This document shows positions 27,562-36,175 of a stretch of DNA of 64,000 bases, piece by piece. The notes under the pieces were generated by a model, which was given only the letters and a program-made list of their open reading frames with translations, ran no database searches and was not told the DNA's origin. This DNA comes from Mycobacterium sp. PSTR-4-N (GTDB lineage Bacteria > Actinomycetota > Actinomycetes > Mycobacteriales > Mycobacteriaceae). The stretch is taken from the NCBI RefSeq assembly GCF_022348085.1, contig NZ_JAKRFN010000008.1, positions 124,001 through 188,000 on the forward strand. Direction: 5' to 3'. Each line of letters begins with the position of its first letter. Position 1 is the stretch's first letter. Position numbers and translations under genes: made by a program.

Positions 27562-29097
27562 ATGTTCGAACAGATGTTCGCCGACCTTGCCGATGAGGCA
27601 CTGGTGGGCGCGATCGAACAGGCGGCGGTCGAGGAGGGTCGAGCCTGCGCGCGGCGGCTGGCCGCCATCGCCGAACTGACCCGTCGCAGCGTCGACGACG
27701 ACGATGACCGCGCGCGCTGGGCCTTCGACCTGTGGGCCGTGACCGCAGCGCGGATCGGCGCGGCGCTCACCATCGGGCAACGGCGCGCATCGGCGCAGAT
27801 GCGTATCGCGATGGCGCTGCGTGACCGGCTGCCCCGGGTCGCGGCGCTGTTCTGCGAGGGTCGGATCAGCATTCGGGTGATCAGCGAGCTGACGTGGCGC
27901 ACCCATCTGGTCGACGACGACCGGGTGCTGGCCGAGATCGATGCGGCGCTGGCCGGCCATGCGGTGTCGTGGGGCGCCCTATCCGACGAGAAGCTGACCG
28001 CGGCGGTCAACGCTCTCATCGAACGCTATGACCCCGATGCGGTGCGGTTGGCGAAAAATGCATTGAGCGACCGCGACTTTCGGATCGGTGCCCACGAGGA
28101 CGGCGCGGAGACCACCTCGGCGTGGGGCACACTGATGGCCGCCGATGGCGTTGCGGCCGAACGGCGCATCCTCGCCATGATCAACGGAGTGTGCGAAAAC
28201 GATCCGCGCAGCGTGGGGGAGCGTCGCTCGGATGCCGCGGGTGCACTGCTCAATGGTCGCGAGCAGCTGCCCTGCCGCTGCGGGTCAACCGACTGCCCGA
28301 AGGCCGATGTCGGATCTCCTGCGTCGCACATTGTCGTCCACGTGATCGCCGACCGGGCTGCAGTCGACGCTGTCGAGGAGCAGGCTGCTGAGAAGCCCGC
28401 TGTCACCCGACCCGAAGAAATAGCAGATTGCGTAGCCGAAGACGAAAGCGAGTGCACGCCGCCGCCCTTGAGCGACACCGGAGTGGCGCTCCTGCCCGGG
28501 CTGAAGGTCATGCCGGCAGTCGCGTTGGCCGACGCCATTGCCGGCGGCGCGAAGGTGGCGCCGCTGTGGCTACCCGGGCCAGATCCGGAACCGCACTACC
28601 GCCCCTCTTCGCGGCTGGCGCAGTTCGTCCGCTTGCGCGACATGTTCTGCCGGTTCCCCGGTTGCGATGTGCCCGCTGATCGCTGCGACGTCGACCATTG
28701 CGTGCCGTGGCCGTACGGCCCCACGCACCCGTCGAACCTGAATTGCAAGTGCCGGGCGCACCACCTGATGAAGACATTCTGCTTCGACCTCGACGGCTGG
28801 ACCGAGGTCCAATTAGCCGACGGCTCAGTCACATTCACTGACCCCGACGGCCGCAGCCACACCACCAAACCGGGCAGTGCGCTGTTCTTCCCGCAGTTCC
28901 CGGTGCACACCGCCGAGCTCGCGCCGCCACCGCCCCGGCCACCCGATCCGATGCGGACCGCGAGGATTCCGAAGCGCCGCCGCCTGCGCAGCGCCGACGT
29001 TGCCGCACGCGTGAAAGCCGAACGCGCGCAGAACCGTGAAGTGCGCGCAGCACTGGCGAATCCGCGGTATGGGCCCGAGGGTCACCCCCCGTTCTGA
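27562..29097 (+). CDS. DUF222/HNH endonuclease domain protein
   Basis: A 511-residue protein with an N-terminal DUF222 domain (about residues 30-250, with [12 protein letters not shown] and the [17 protein letters not shown] block). A variable acidic linker follows, then a C-terminal HNH nuclease domain with [33 protein letters not shown]. The HNH residues Asp-His, Asn and His are all present. This is the mycobacterial 13E12-like family, often multicopy. Its role is unknown. The ATG at 27562 lies 7 bases after a CATACT -10 element, suggesting a leaderless mRNA. The 3' end overlaps the convergent mftR gene by 16 bases. Confidence 0.85.
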   Translation: MFEQMFADLADEALVGAIEQAAVEEGRACARRLAAIAELTRRSVDDDDDRARWAFDLWAVTAARIGAALTIGQRRASAQMRIAMALRDRLPRVAALFCEGRISIRVISELTWRTHLVDDDRVLAEIDAALAGHAVSWGALSDEKLTAAVNALIERYDPDAVRLAKNALSDRDFRIGAHEDGAETTSAWGTLMAADGVAAERRILAMINGVCENDPRSVGERRSDAAGALLNGREQLPCRCGSTDCPKADVGSPASHIVVHVIADRAAVDAVEEQAAEKPAVTRPEEIADCVAEDESECTPPPLSDTGVALLPGLKVMPAVALADAIAGGAKVAPLWLPGPDPEPHYRPSSRLAQFVRLRDMFCRFPGCDVPADRCDVDHCVPWPYGPTHPSNLNCKCRAHHLMKTFCFDLDGWTEVQLADGSVTFTDPDGRSHTTKPGSALFFPQFPVHTAELAPPPPRPPDPMRTARIPKRRRLRSADVAARVKAERAQNREVRAALANPRYGPEGHPPF

Positions 29098-29687
29098 GCC
29101 TCCAAACCGGCCAATCCACCGGCCAGCAGATCGAAGGCACCGCCGAGTGCGGCGGCCAGGGAGACCGACTCGTCGGCGAGCCACTGCTCATATGCCGTCA
29201 GCGCCACCGCCAGCATGGCCCAGGCCACCGTCTGCGGAATCAAGTCACCGGGGGAGATCTCGAGGCGGCGCGCGACATAAGCGGCCACAACGGCGCGCCA
29301 GCCTGCGTACATCGTCATCGAATAGGCCTGCAAGGCTTCCGTTTCGAGGATCAGGCGCATCCGTTGTCGGTGCCGGTCGGCATCGTCGAAATCGTTGAAC
29401 GCCAACAGGGCGACGCGCAGGGCTTCGTGAATCGGAGCGGCGGGGTCGGTGGCCGCCAGCAGCCCCTTCATCCGGTCCAGATGGGCATCGAAATCGCCCC
29501 ACGGCAGCGCGTTCTTCGAGGGGTAGTACCGGAACAGGGTGCGGCGGGCGATCCCCGCGGCCGTCGCGACGTCATCGACGCTGACGTCGTCGAAGCCGCG
29601 CTCGGTGAACAGATCGATCGCGACCGCGCTGATGTGTTCCCAGCTGGTCGATCGGCGACGGCCGACACGTGCCTTGGCGGTTGGCAT
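29082..29687 (-). CDS. mftR: Mycofactocin system transcriptional regulator
   Basis: A TetR-family repressor of about 201 residues. The helix-turn-helix lies at residues 18-62 ([20 protein letters not shown], then [19 protein letters not shown]). MftR of mycobacteria represses the mft genes and is released by long-chain acyl-CoA (established in M. smegmatis, from memory). ATG 29687 was preferred to ATG 29693 because AGAGGG lies at a proper 6-base spacing only for the former. It is divergent from mftA, with a perfect palindrome between them. Confidence 0.92.
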   Translation of the reverse strand: MPTAKARVGRRRSTSWEHISAVAIDLFTERGFDDVSVDDVATAAGIARRTLFRYYPSKNALPWGDFDAHLDRMKGLLAATDPAAPIHEALRVALLAFNDFDDADRHRQRMRLILETEALQAYSMTMYAGWRAVVAAYVARRLEISPGDLIPQTVAWAMLAVALTAYEQWLADESVSLAAALGGAFDLLAGGLAGLEAQNGG

Positions 29688-29707
29688 CGGCATCCCTCTT
29701 CCATTTC

Positions 29708-29720
29708 GGCACCCGGTGCC
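29708..29720. promoter_or_regulatory. Candidate MftR operator
   Basis: GGCACCCGGTGCC is a perfect inverted repeat with 6-bp arms around one central base, set between the divergent mftR and mftA genes. It lies 21 bases from the mftR start and 58 bases from the mftA start. The position suits a TetR-type repressor controlling both directions. The assignment to MftR is inferred from context. Confidence 0.65.
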
Positions 29721-29777
29721 TTATTGTTGCGATCTGCGTCACAAATGTCGAGCCCCACCGAACAGAAAGGCAGTGCC

Positions 29778-29870
29778 ATGGAGCCGAGTCAGCACACCGA
29801 GAACGACGAGCTCGTCACCGAGAGCCTGGTCGAAGAGGTGTCCATCGACGGGATGTGCGGGGTCTACTGA
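29778..29870 (+). CDS. mftA: Mycofactocin precursor peptide
   Basis: A 30-residue ribosomally made precursor ending in the invariant core IDGMCGVY. The leader is acidic (HTENDELVTESLVEE). MftB delivers it to MftC, which decarboxylates the terminal Tyr and joins it to the penultimate Val. MftE then releases the modified Val-Tyr unit, which MftD and MftF turn into the redox cofactor. The ATG at 29778 is preceded by GAAAGG at a spacing of 6-7 bases. It is the first gene of the mft operon and is 2 bases from mftB. Confidence 0.97.
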   Translation: MEPSQHTENDELVTESLVEEVSIDGMCGVY

Positions 29871-29872
29871 TC

Positions 29873-30157
29873 ATGACCGCGCCGACCTTCGATCCGGACC
29901 AGCGCTGGCGGCTGCATCCGCAGGTGGCCGTCCGGCCCGAGCCGTTCGGCGCGCTGCTGTACCACTTCGGGACCCGCAAACTGTCGTTCCTGAAGAACCG
30001 GACGATCGTCGAGGTGATCAACTCGCTGTCCGATCACCCCGACGCTCGCTCCGCCTGTCGCGCAGCAGGACTCGAAGACGATCAACTGACGCCGTACCTG
30101 CACGCAATGGGTGTGCTGGTCTCGTCGAACATGCTCATCGCAGGAGAGGACCGATGA
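29873..30157 (+). CDS. mftB: Mycofactocin biosynthesis chaperone
   Basis: A 94-residue PqqD-like RiPP recognition element protein that binds the MftA leader and presents it to MftC. The sequence includes WRLHPQVAVRPEPFGALLYHFGTRKLSFLKNR split over the winged-helix fold, typical of MftB. The ATG at 29873 lies 2 bases after the mftA stop. Its TGA overlaps the mftC ATG (ATGA), so it is translationally coupled on both sides. Confidence 0.96.
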   Translation: MTAPTFDPDQRWRLHPQVAVRPEPFGALLYHFGTRKLSFLKNRTIVEVINSLSDHPDARSACRAAGLEDDQLTPYLHAMGVLVSSNMLIAGEDR

Positions 30158-31341
30158 CCGTCACCGCACCCGTGCCCCGGCTGGTCGACCAGTTCGAACG
30201 CGGCCTCGACGCCCCGATCTGCCTGACGTGGGAACTCACCTACGCCTGCAACCTGTCCTGTGTGCACTGCCTGTCCTCGTCGGGCAAGCGTGACCCTCGC
30301 GAGCTGACCACCCAGCAGTGCAAGGACATCATCGACGAGCTCGAGCGCATGCAGGTCTTCTACGTCAACATCGGCGGCGGCGAGCCGACGGTGCGGTCGG
30401 ATTTCTGGGAGCTCGTCGATTACGCGACCGCCCACCACGTCGGGGTCAAGTTCTCCACCAACGGCGTGCGCATCACCGAAGAGGTCGCCGCGAAGCTGGC
30501 CGCCAGCGACTACGTCGACGTGCAGATCTCCCTCGACGGCGCCACCGCCGAGGTCAACGACGCGGTCCGGGGCCCGGGCAGCTTCGCGATGGCCACGCGC
30601 GCGCTGGAGAACCTGCGAGCCGCTGGCTTCGAAGACGCCAAGATCTCCGTCGTCGTGACGCGGCACAACGTCGACCAGCTCGACGACTTCAAGGCCCTTG
30701 CCGACTCGTACGGCGCCACGCTGCGCATCACCCGGCTGCGCCCCTCGGGCCGCGGCGCCGACGTCTGGGACGAACTGCACCCCACCGCCGCGCAGCAGGT
30801 CCAGCTCTACGACTGGCTCGTCGCCCACGGCGAGGGCGTGCTCACCGGCGACTCGTTCTTCCACCTGTCCGGTCTCGGTGAGCCCGGCGCCTTGGCAGGT
30901 CTGAACTTGTGCGGCGCGGGCCGGGTGGTCTGCCTGATCGACCCCGTCGGCGACGTCTACGCCTGCCCGTTCGCCATCCACGACACGTTTCTGGCCGGAA
31001 ACATCCTCACCGACAACGGCTTCCAGAGCGTGTGGCAGAACTCCGAGCTCTTCCGTGAGCTTCGGGAGCCGCAGTCGGCCGGCGCGTGCGGCAGCTGCGG
31101 ACACTACGACGCCTGCCGCGGCGGCTGCATGGCGGCGAAGTTCTTCACCGGCCTGCCCCTCGACGGCCCCGACCCCGAGTGCGTGCAGGGCTACGGCGAG
31201 CCCGCCCTCGCGTTGGACAGGAACAAGCCCAAGCCCAGCGTCGACCACTCCCGCAGCGGCGGCCGCACGCCCAAGGGCCCCATTCCGCTCACCCTGCTGA
31301 GCGCCCCTCCCAAGAAATTCTGTAACGAAAGTCCGGTCTAG
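30154..31341 (+). CDS. mftC: Mycofactocin radical SAM maturase
   Basis: A 395-residue radical SAM-SPASM enzyme. The [4Fe-4S] SAM cluster motif CNLSCVHC gives Cys32, Cys36 and Cys39. The SAM-binding GGGEPT segment is near residue 75. The C-terminal SPASM region has clustered cysteines (LNLCGAG, YACPF, CGSCGHYDACRGGC, PECVQGY) for two auxiliary clusters. It oxidatively decarboxylates the MftA C-terminal Tyr and forms the Val-Tyr carbon-carbon bond. A basic, proline-rich tail follows the SPASM domain. mftD starts 6 bases downstream. Confidence 0.97.
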   Translation: MTVTAPVPRLVDQFERGLDAPICLTWELTYACNLSCVHCLSSSGKRDPRELTTQQCKDIIDELERMQVFYVNIGGGEPTVRSDFWELVDYATAHHVGVKFSTNGVRITEEVAAKLAASDYVDVQISLDGATAEVNDAVRGPGSFAMATRALENLRAAGFEDAKISVVVTRHNVDQLDDFKALADSYGATLRITRLRPSGRGADVWDELHPTAAQQVQLYDWLVAHGEGVLTGDSFFHLSGLGEPGALAGLNLCGAGRVVCLIDPVGDVYACPFAIHDTFLAGNILTDNGFQSVWQNSELFRELREPQSAGACGSCGHYDACRGGCMAAKFFTGLPLDGPDPECVQGYGEPALALDRNKPKPSVDHSRSGGRTPKGPIPLTLLSAPPKKFCNESPV

Positions 31342-31347
31342 CCCATC

Positions 31348-32523
31348 ATGGCTCGTGATACCTGGTTCGAAACCGTCGCCATCGCCCAACAGAGGGCCAA
31401 GAAGCGCTTGCCGAAATCGGCATACTCGTCGCTGATCTCCGCCAGCGAGAAGGGGGTGACAGTCGGCGCCAACGTCGAGTCGTTCTCCGAACTCGGTTTC
31501 GCACCGCACGTCATCGGTGCCACCGAGAAGCGCGACATGGCGACAACGGTGATGGGACAGGACATTTCGCTGCCCGTCATCATCTCTCCGACCGGTGTGC
31601 AGGCGATCGATCCGGACGGCGAGGTGGCCGTCGCGCGCGCCGCGGCCGCTCGGGGCACCGCGATGGGTCTCTCCTCGTTCGCGAGCAAGCCGATGGAGGA
31701 GGTCACCGCGGTCAACGACAAGATCTTCTTCCAGATCTACTGGCTCGGCAGCCGCGACGACATCCTCGCGCGCATGGAGCGGGCTCGCGCCGCCGGGGCC
31801 AAGGGCCTGATCTTGACCACCGACTGGAGTTTCGCGCACGGCCGCGATTGGGGCAGCCCGAAGATCCCCGAGCAGATGGATCTGAAGACCATGATCCGGA
31901 TGTCTCCGGAGGTCATCACCAAGCCGCGTTGGTTCTTCAGCTTCGCCAAGCATCTCCGGCCGCCCGATCTGCGGGTTCCCAACCAGGGCCGGCGTGGAGA
32001 GCCGGGGCCGACGTTCTTCGAGGCCTACGGGCAGTGGATGGGCACCCCGCCTCCCACCTGGGAGGATGTCGCCTGGCTGCGCGAGCAGTGGGGCGGTCCG
32101 TTCCTGCTCAAAGGCACCGTGCGCGTCGACGACGCCAAACGGGCTGTGGATGCCGGTGTTTCGGCGATCACGGTGTCGAATCACGGCGGCAACAACCTCG
32201 ACGGCACTCCCGCGGCGATCCGCTGCCTGCCCGCCATCGCCGACGCCGTCGGCGACCAGGTCGAAGTTTTGCTGGACGGCGGTATCCGGCGGGGCAGCGA
32301 CGTCGTCAAGGCGGTAGCTCTGGGGGCCCGGGCCGTCATGATCGGGCGCGCCTACCTGTGGGGCCTGGCGGCCAACGGGCAGGCCGGGGTCGAGAACGTC
32401 CTCGACATCATGCGTGGCGGGATCGATTCCGCGCTGATGGGGCTGGGGAAGTCCTCGATCCATGATCTGACCCGCGACGACGTCCTGATCCCCGACGGGT
32501 TCACCCGTACGTTGGGGGTGTGA
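31348..32523 (+). CDS. mftD: Pre-mycofactocin synthase (FMN-dependent)
   Basis: A 391-residue FMN enzyme of the lactate dehydrogenase/glycolate oxidase family, long annotated as LldD1. Conserved blocks are SPTGVQAIDPDGEVAVARAA, the FMN/active-site segment AITVSNHGGNNLDG (where lactate oxidases read SNHGGRQLDG), and LDGGIRRGSDVVKA. In the pathway it oxidatively deaminates the released Val-Tyr product to the alpha-keto amide that carries the redox function. It starts 6 bases after mftC, and a 79-base gap with a hairpin separates it from mftE. Confidence 0.96.
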   Translation: MARDTWFETVAIAQQRAKKRLPKSAYSSLISASEKGVTVGANVESFSELGFAPHVIGATEKRDMATTVMGQDISLPVIISPTGVQAIDPDGEVAVARAAAARGTAMGLSSFASKPMEEVTAVNDKIFFQIYWLGSRDDILARMERARAAGAKGLILTTDWSFAHGRDWGSPKIPEQMDLKTMIRMSPEVITKPRWFFSFAKHLRPPDLRVPNQGRRGEPGPTFFEAYGQWMGTPPPTWEDVAWLREQWGGPFLLKGTVRVDDAKRAVDAGVSAITVSNHGGNNLDGTPAAIRCLPAIADAVGDQVEVLLDGGIRRGSDVVKAVALGARAVMIGRAYLWGLAANGQAGVENVLDIMRGGIDSALMGLGKSSIHDLTRDDVLIPDGFTRTLGV

Positions 32524-32577
32524 CGGACGGGGCACGAGGTGATGCCCTGACCGGCCGCGGAAATCTCGTGCTGCGCA

Positions 32578-32596
32578 TGCGCCAACAACTGGCGCA
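32578..32596 (+). repeat. Intergenic hairpin between mftD and mftE
   Basis: TGCGCCA (32578-32584) and TGGCGCA (32590-32596) form a perfect 7-bp stem around ACAAC. No T tract follows, so it is not a full terminator. The overlapping palindrome GCGCATGCGC (32573-32582) competes with the stem. It may affect mRNA processing, or be a regulator site for a second mft promoter. Confidence 0.45.
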
Positions 32597-32602
32597 CAAC
32601 AG

Positions 32603-33334
32603 GTGAATTCGGCCTACCATGCTCGCGTGGCTTCACCCCACGAGCTCGGGAACTCGACGTCGAGACAGCTGCAGGATTCTGCGTCCGCGCTCATCGTTCC
32701 CGTGGGGTCCACCGAGCAGCACGGCCCTCATCTGCCGCTGGACACCGATACGCGGATCGCGACCGCCGTCGCTGACGTCGTGGTCAATCGGCTGGCGGGC
32801 CCATGGTTGGTTGCTCCCGCGATCGCCTACGGCGCCAGCGGCGAGCACGAGGGATTCGCCGGGACCGTCTCGATCGGCACAGCGGCATTGACACAACTCC
32901 TCGTCGAATTCGCCCGGTCGGCCTGTCGGTGGGCGTCGCGGCTGGTGTTCGTCAACGGGCACGGCGGCAATGTCAGCGCGTTGCGCGAGGCGGTGTCGCT
33001 GCTGCGCTACGAGGGCCGCGAGGTCGCCTGGTGCTCCTGCGTGGCGGTCGGCGGCGACGCCCACGCGGGGCACACCGAAACCTCTGTATTACTACATATT
33101 TCGCCCGGTGTGGTCCGCGAGGATCTGCGAGTGCCGGGTAACAGGGGGGCGCTGGCGGAGTTGATGCCGCAGATGCGCCGAGGGGGAGTTGCCGCCGTCA
33201 GTTCGCTGGGTATTCTCGGTGATCCGACGACGGCGACGGCTGAAGAGGGGGGCAGGATCTTTGCTGGCATGGTCGACGCCGGGGTTGACCGGATCACACG
33301 CTGGGCGCCGGACGGCCAGGGGATGTTGAGGTGA
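32603..33334 (+). CDS. mftE: Mycofactocin precursor peptide peptidase
   Basis: A 243-residue creatininase-family metallopeptidase that cleaves matured MftA to release the Val-Tyr derived AHDP. Metal-site residues are visible in [16 protein letters not shown] (Glu38, His40, Asp47 or Asp49), NGHGGN (His120) and HAGHTETS (Glu159). GTG 32603 (MNSAYHARV) matches the start I recall for the M. tuberculosis protein. GTG 32627 lies 7 bases after TACCAT and could be a leaderless internal start. Its stop overlaps the mftF start (GTGA). Confidence 0.94.
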   Translation: MNSAYHARVASPHELGNSTSRQLQDSASALIVPVGSTEQHGPHLPLDTDTRIATAVADVVVNRLAGPWLVAPAIAYGASGEHEGFAGTVSIGTAALTQLLVEFARSACRWASRLVFVNGHGGNVSALREAVSLLRYEGREVAWCSCVAVGGDAHAGHTETSVLLHISPGVVREDLRVPGNRGALAELMPQMRRGGVAAVSSLGILGDPTTATAEEGGRIFAGMVDAGVDRITRWAPDGQGMLR

Positions 33335-34746
33335 CGGGACAGCGGCTGCCCGACGGTTTCGCCGTTCAAGTGGATCGCCGCGTGCGCGTCCTGGGGGAGG
33401 GGGCAGCGCTGCTCGGCGGTTCGCCGACGCGCCTGCTGCGGCTGGCGCCCGCCGCGCAGACCATGCTCAACGGCGGCCGGCTCGAGGTGCACGACGCGGT
33501 CAGTGCGCAGTTGGCGCGCACCCTGCTCGACGCCACGGTCGCACATCCGCGGCCGCTGAGCGGGCCGTCGCACCGGGACGTCACCGTGGTGATCCCGGTG
33601 CGCGACAACCCATCGGGGTTGTACCGCCTTCTCGGCGCCCTGCGTGGGTTGAGGGTGGTGATCGTCGACGACGGTTCGGCGATTCCCGTGCAGGAGAACG
33701 ACTTCGTCGACACCCACTGTGACGTCCGGGTGCTCCGGTTCGAGCGCAACCGCGGCCCGGCGGCCGCGCGCAACGCCGGGCTGATGGCGTGCGACACCGA
33801 CTTCGTCGCATTCCTGGACTCCGATGTGGTGCCGCGACGAGGCTGGCTCGAGGCGCTGCTCGGGCACTTCTGCGATCCCGCAGTAGCGCTTGTGGCACCG
33901 CGCATCGTCGCCCTCGCGCCGTCGGACAACGTGGTCGCGCGGTACGAGGCGGTCCGGTCGTCACTGGACCTGGGATTGCGTGAGGCGCCGGTGGTTCCGT
34001 TCGGCACGGTCTCCTATGTGCCCAGTGCGGCGATCATCTGTCGGCGGCGCGCCTTGCTGGAGGTGGGTGGTTTCGACGAGACGTTGACCTCCGGTGAGGA
34101 CGTCGATCTGTGCTGGCGGCTCAACGAGGCCGGTGCCCGGCTGCGCTACGAACCGATCGCGTTGGTGGCCCACGATCATCGGGTCGAGCTGCGAAAGTGG
34201 TTCGCGCGTAAGTCCTTCTACGGTGGATCGGCGGCGCCGCTGTCCATCCGTCACCCCGGCAAGACCGCTCCGCTGGTGATCTCGGGGTGGACCTTGGTGG
34301 TGTGGCTCCTCGTCGCGCTGGGATCGCGGCTCGGCTACCTGGGGTCGATCGCGGTGGCGGTGTTCACGGGCCGCCGGCTCGCACGGTCGCTGGCCAGTGT
34401 GCGCACCGAACCGATGGAAGTGGCTGTGGTCGCGGCCCACGGGTTGTGGGCTGCAGCGCTGCAGTTGGCCTCGGCGATCTGTCGGCACTACTGGCCGGTG
34501 GCCCTGGTGGCCGCGGTGTGCTCCCGGCGCTGCCGACAGGTGGTGCTGGTGGCCGCGGTCCTCGACGGGGTCTTCGACTGGGCGACCCGCGGCCACAGCG
34601 GTGTCGACGACGACACCAAGCGGGTCGGCATCATCACCTTCCTGCTGCTCAAGCGGCTCGACGACATCGCCTACGGTCTCGGCCTGTGGGCCGGAGTCAT
34701 TCGCGAACGTCATGCCGGGGCGCTCAAGCCGCAGATCAGAACCTGA
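33331..34746 (+). CDS. mftF: Mycofactocin glycosyltransferase
   Basis: A 471-residue GT2-family enzyme that adds beta-1,4-linked glucose units to pre-mycofactocin. The GT-A fold is seen as [17 protein letters not shown] (about residue 84), [17 protein letters not shown] and the metal-binding [11 protein letters not shown]. An acceptor-side motif, [11 protein letters not shown], follows near residue 250. Two or three hydrophobic segments after residue 310 suggest membrane association. GTG 33331 overlaps the mftE stop by 4 bases. Confidence 0.95.
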   Translation: MTGQRLPDGFAVQVDRRVRVLGEGAALLGGSPTRLLRLAPAAQTMLNGGRLEVHDAVSAQLARTLLDATVAHPRPLSGPSHRDVTVVIPVRDNPSGLYRLLGALRGLRVVIVDDGSAIPVQENDFVDTHCDVRVLRFERNRGPAAARNAGLMACDTDFVAFLDSDVVPRRGWLEALLGHFCDPAVALVAPRIVALAPSDNVVARYEAVRSSLDLGLREAPVVPFGTVSYVPSAAIICRRRALLEVGGFDETLTSGEDVDLCWRLNEAGARLRYEPIALVAHDHRVELRKWFARKSFYGGSAAPLSIRHPGKTAPLVISGWTLVVWLLVALGSRLGYLGSIAVAVFTGRRLARSLASVRTEPMEVAVVAAHGLWAAALQLASAICRHYWPVALVAAVCSRRCRQVVLVAAVLDGVFDWATRGHSGVDDDTKRVGIITFLLLKRLDDIAYGLGLWAGVIRERHAGALKPQIRT

Positions 34747-34753
34747 CGCGGCG

Positions 34754-36175
34754 TTGGATGTCCTGATCGTCGGAGCCGGCAGCGCCGGTTCCGTTCTGGC
34801 GGAGCGACTCTCCGCCGACGAACGCTGCAGCGTCACCGTCGTCGAGGCGGGTCCGTCGCCGAGCGATCCACGGGTGCGGCGGCAGATCACCGATGCGCTA
34901 CGCCTGCCGCTCGGCGAGGCGAGCGCTGTGGTGCGGCGCTACACGGCCGAGCTGACCGGGGCGCCGCGCCGCACCGCCCAGATCATGCGGGGTGCCGTGG
35001 TGGGCGGGTCGGGCGCGGTCAACGGCGGGTATTTCTGTCGGGCGCTGCCGTCCGATATCGACGGTTGGGCGCTGCCGGGATGGACGTGGCGCGACGCCTT
35101 GGATCACTTCATCGCGATCGAGCGGGACCTGGACTTCTCGGGGGAGCTGCACGGTGACCGCGGACCGATCACCGTTCGTCGTGTCTCCGAGTTCGACGGG
35201 TGCACAGCGTCTTTCGTCCGGTCGGCACTCGACGCGGGATTCGCCCGAGTGGACGATCTGAACGGGTCGACCCCGCAGGCGCCGGTGCCGCCGGGGGTGG
35301 GCGCGGTGCCCCTGAACATCGACCGGGGTACCCGCGTGGGGCCGGGCGGCGCGTTCCTCGAGCCGGCGATGAACCGGTCCAATCTGACGGTGCTCACCGA
35401 CACCCGGGTGCTGCGGCTACGGGTCGACGGCCGACGGGTAATCGGTGCCGAGTGCGTCGGGCCGAACGGTCCGACGGTGCTCGAGGCTGACCGGGTCGTC
35501 CTCAGTGCGGGCGCGATCGGCTCAGCGCACCTGTTGATGCTCTCGGGCATCGGACCCGCGTCGTCGCTGAGCGAGGTCGGGGTGCCGGTGGTGGCCGACC
35601 TGCCGGTGGGCGTCGACACGGTCGACCACCCCGAATGGGTGCTCCCCGTCAGCTGGTCCGCCACCCACGGGGTGCCGCCGCTCGAGGCGGTGTTGACCAC
35701 CGAGGACGGTATCGAAATCCGGCCCTACACAGCGGGATTCGGCGCGATGACAAGTGACCGACGCGACGATCCCACCGATCGGCCCCACCTGGGGGTGACG
35801 CTCATGAGGCCCGCCTCGCGGGGACGGGTCACGCTGGCATCGGCCGACCCGCACGTCGACCCCCTGATCGAGCAGCGGTACGACACGGCGCCCGCCGATG
35901 TCGAACTGCTGCGCCGAGGGGCCGATCTCGCGATCGAGATCGCTTCTGGCACCGTGCAATCGGGATCCACATGGGCAACGTCGCAACATCTGTGCGGTAC
36001 CGCGAGAATGGGCCGCGACGGCGATCCGGCCGCGGTTGTGGACCCCCGCTGCCGGGTGGTCGGTGTCGACGGCCTGTGGGTGGTCGACGGGTCCATCCTG
36101 CCGTCCATCCCGAGTCGGGGGCCGCACGCGACGATCGTCATGGCCGCACACCGAGCCGCGGAATTCATTTCCTGA
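34754..36175 (+). CDS. mftG: Mycofactocin-associated GMC dehydrogenase
   Basis: A 473-residue GMC-family flavoprotein. The FAD motif DVLIVGAGSAGSVLAERL opens the protein. GGSGAVNGGYFCRA is the GMC signature 1 region. The C-terminal catalytic part has TSQHLCGTARMG and SRGPHATIVMAAHRAA. MftG passes electrons from reduced mycofactocin toward the respiratory chain (reported in M. smegmatis, from memory). The start is uncertain: TTG 34754 puts the Rossmann strand at the N-terminus, while ATG 34712 inside mftF would add 14 residues. It is the last gene of the mft operon and overlaps the convergent MFS gene by 11 bases. Confidence 0.92.
   Translation: MDVLIVGAGSAGSVLAERLSADERCSVTVVEAGPSPSDPRVRRQITDALRLPLGEASAVVRRYTAELTGAPRRTAQIMRGAVVGGSGAVNGGYFCRALPSDIDGWALPGWTWRDALDHFIAIERDLDFSGELHGDRGPITVRRVSEFDGCTASFVRSALDAGFARVDDLNGSTPQAPVPPGVGAVPLNIDRGTRVGPGGAFLEPAMNRSNLTVLTDTRVLRLRVDGRRVIGAECVGPNGPTVLEADRVVLSAGAIGSAHLLMLSGIGPASSLSEVGVPVVADLPVGVDTVDHPEWVLPVSWSATHGVPPLEAVLTTEDGIEIRPYTAGFGAMTSDRRDDPTDRPHLGVTLMRPASRGRVTLASADPHVDPLIEQRYDTAPADVELLRRGADLAIEIASGTVQSGSTWATSQHLCGTARMGRDGDPAAVVDPRCRVVGVDGLWVVDGSILPSIPSRGPHATIVMAAHRAAEFIS

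Noticed and set aside
32578-32596. Hairpin after mftD as a terminator
   Set aside because: No T tract follows and the downstream mft genes are tightly coupled; better seen as a processing or regulator site.
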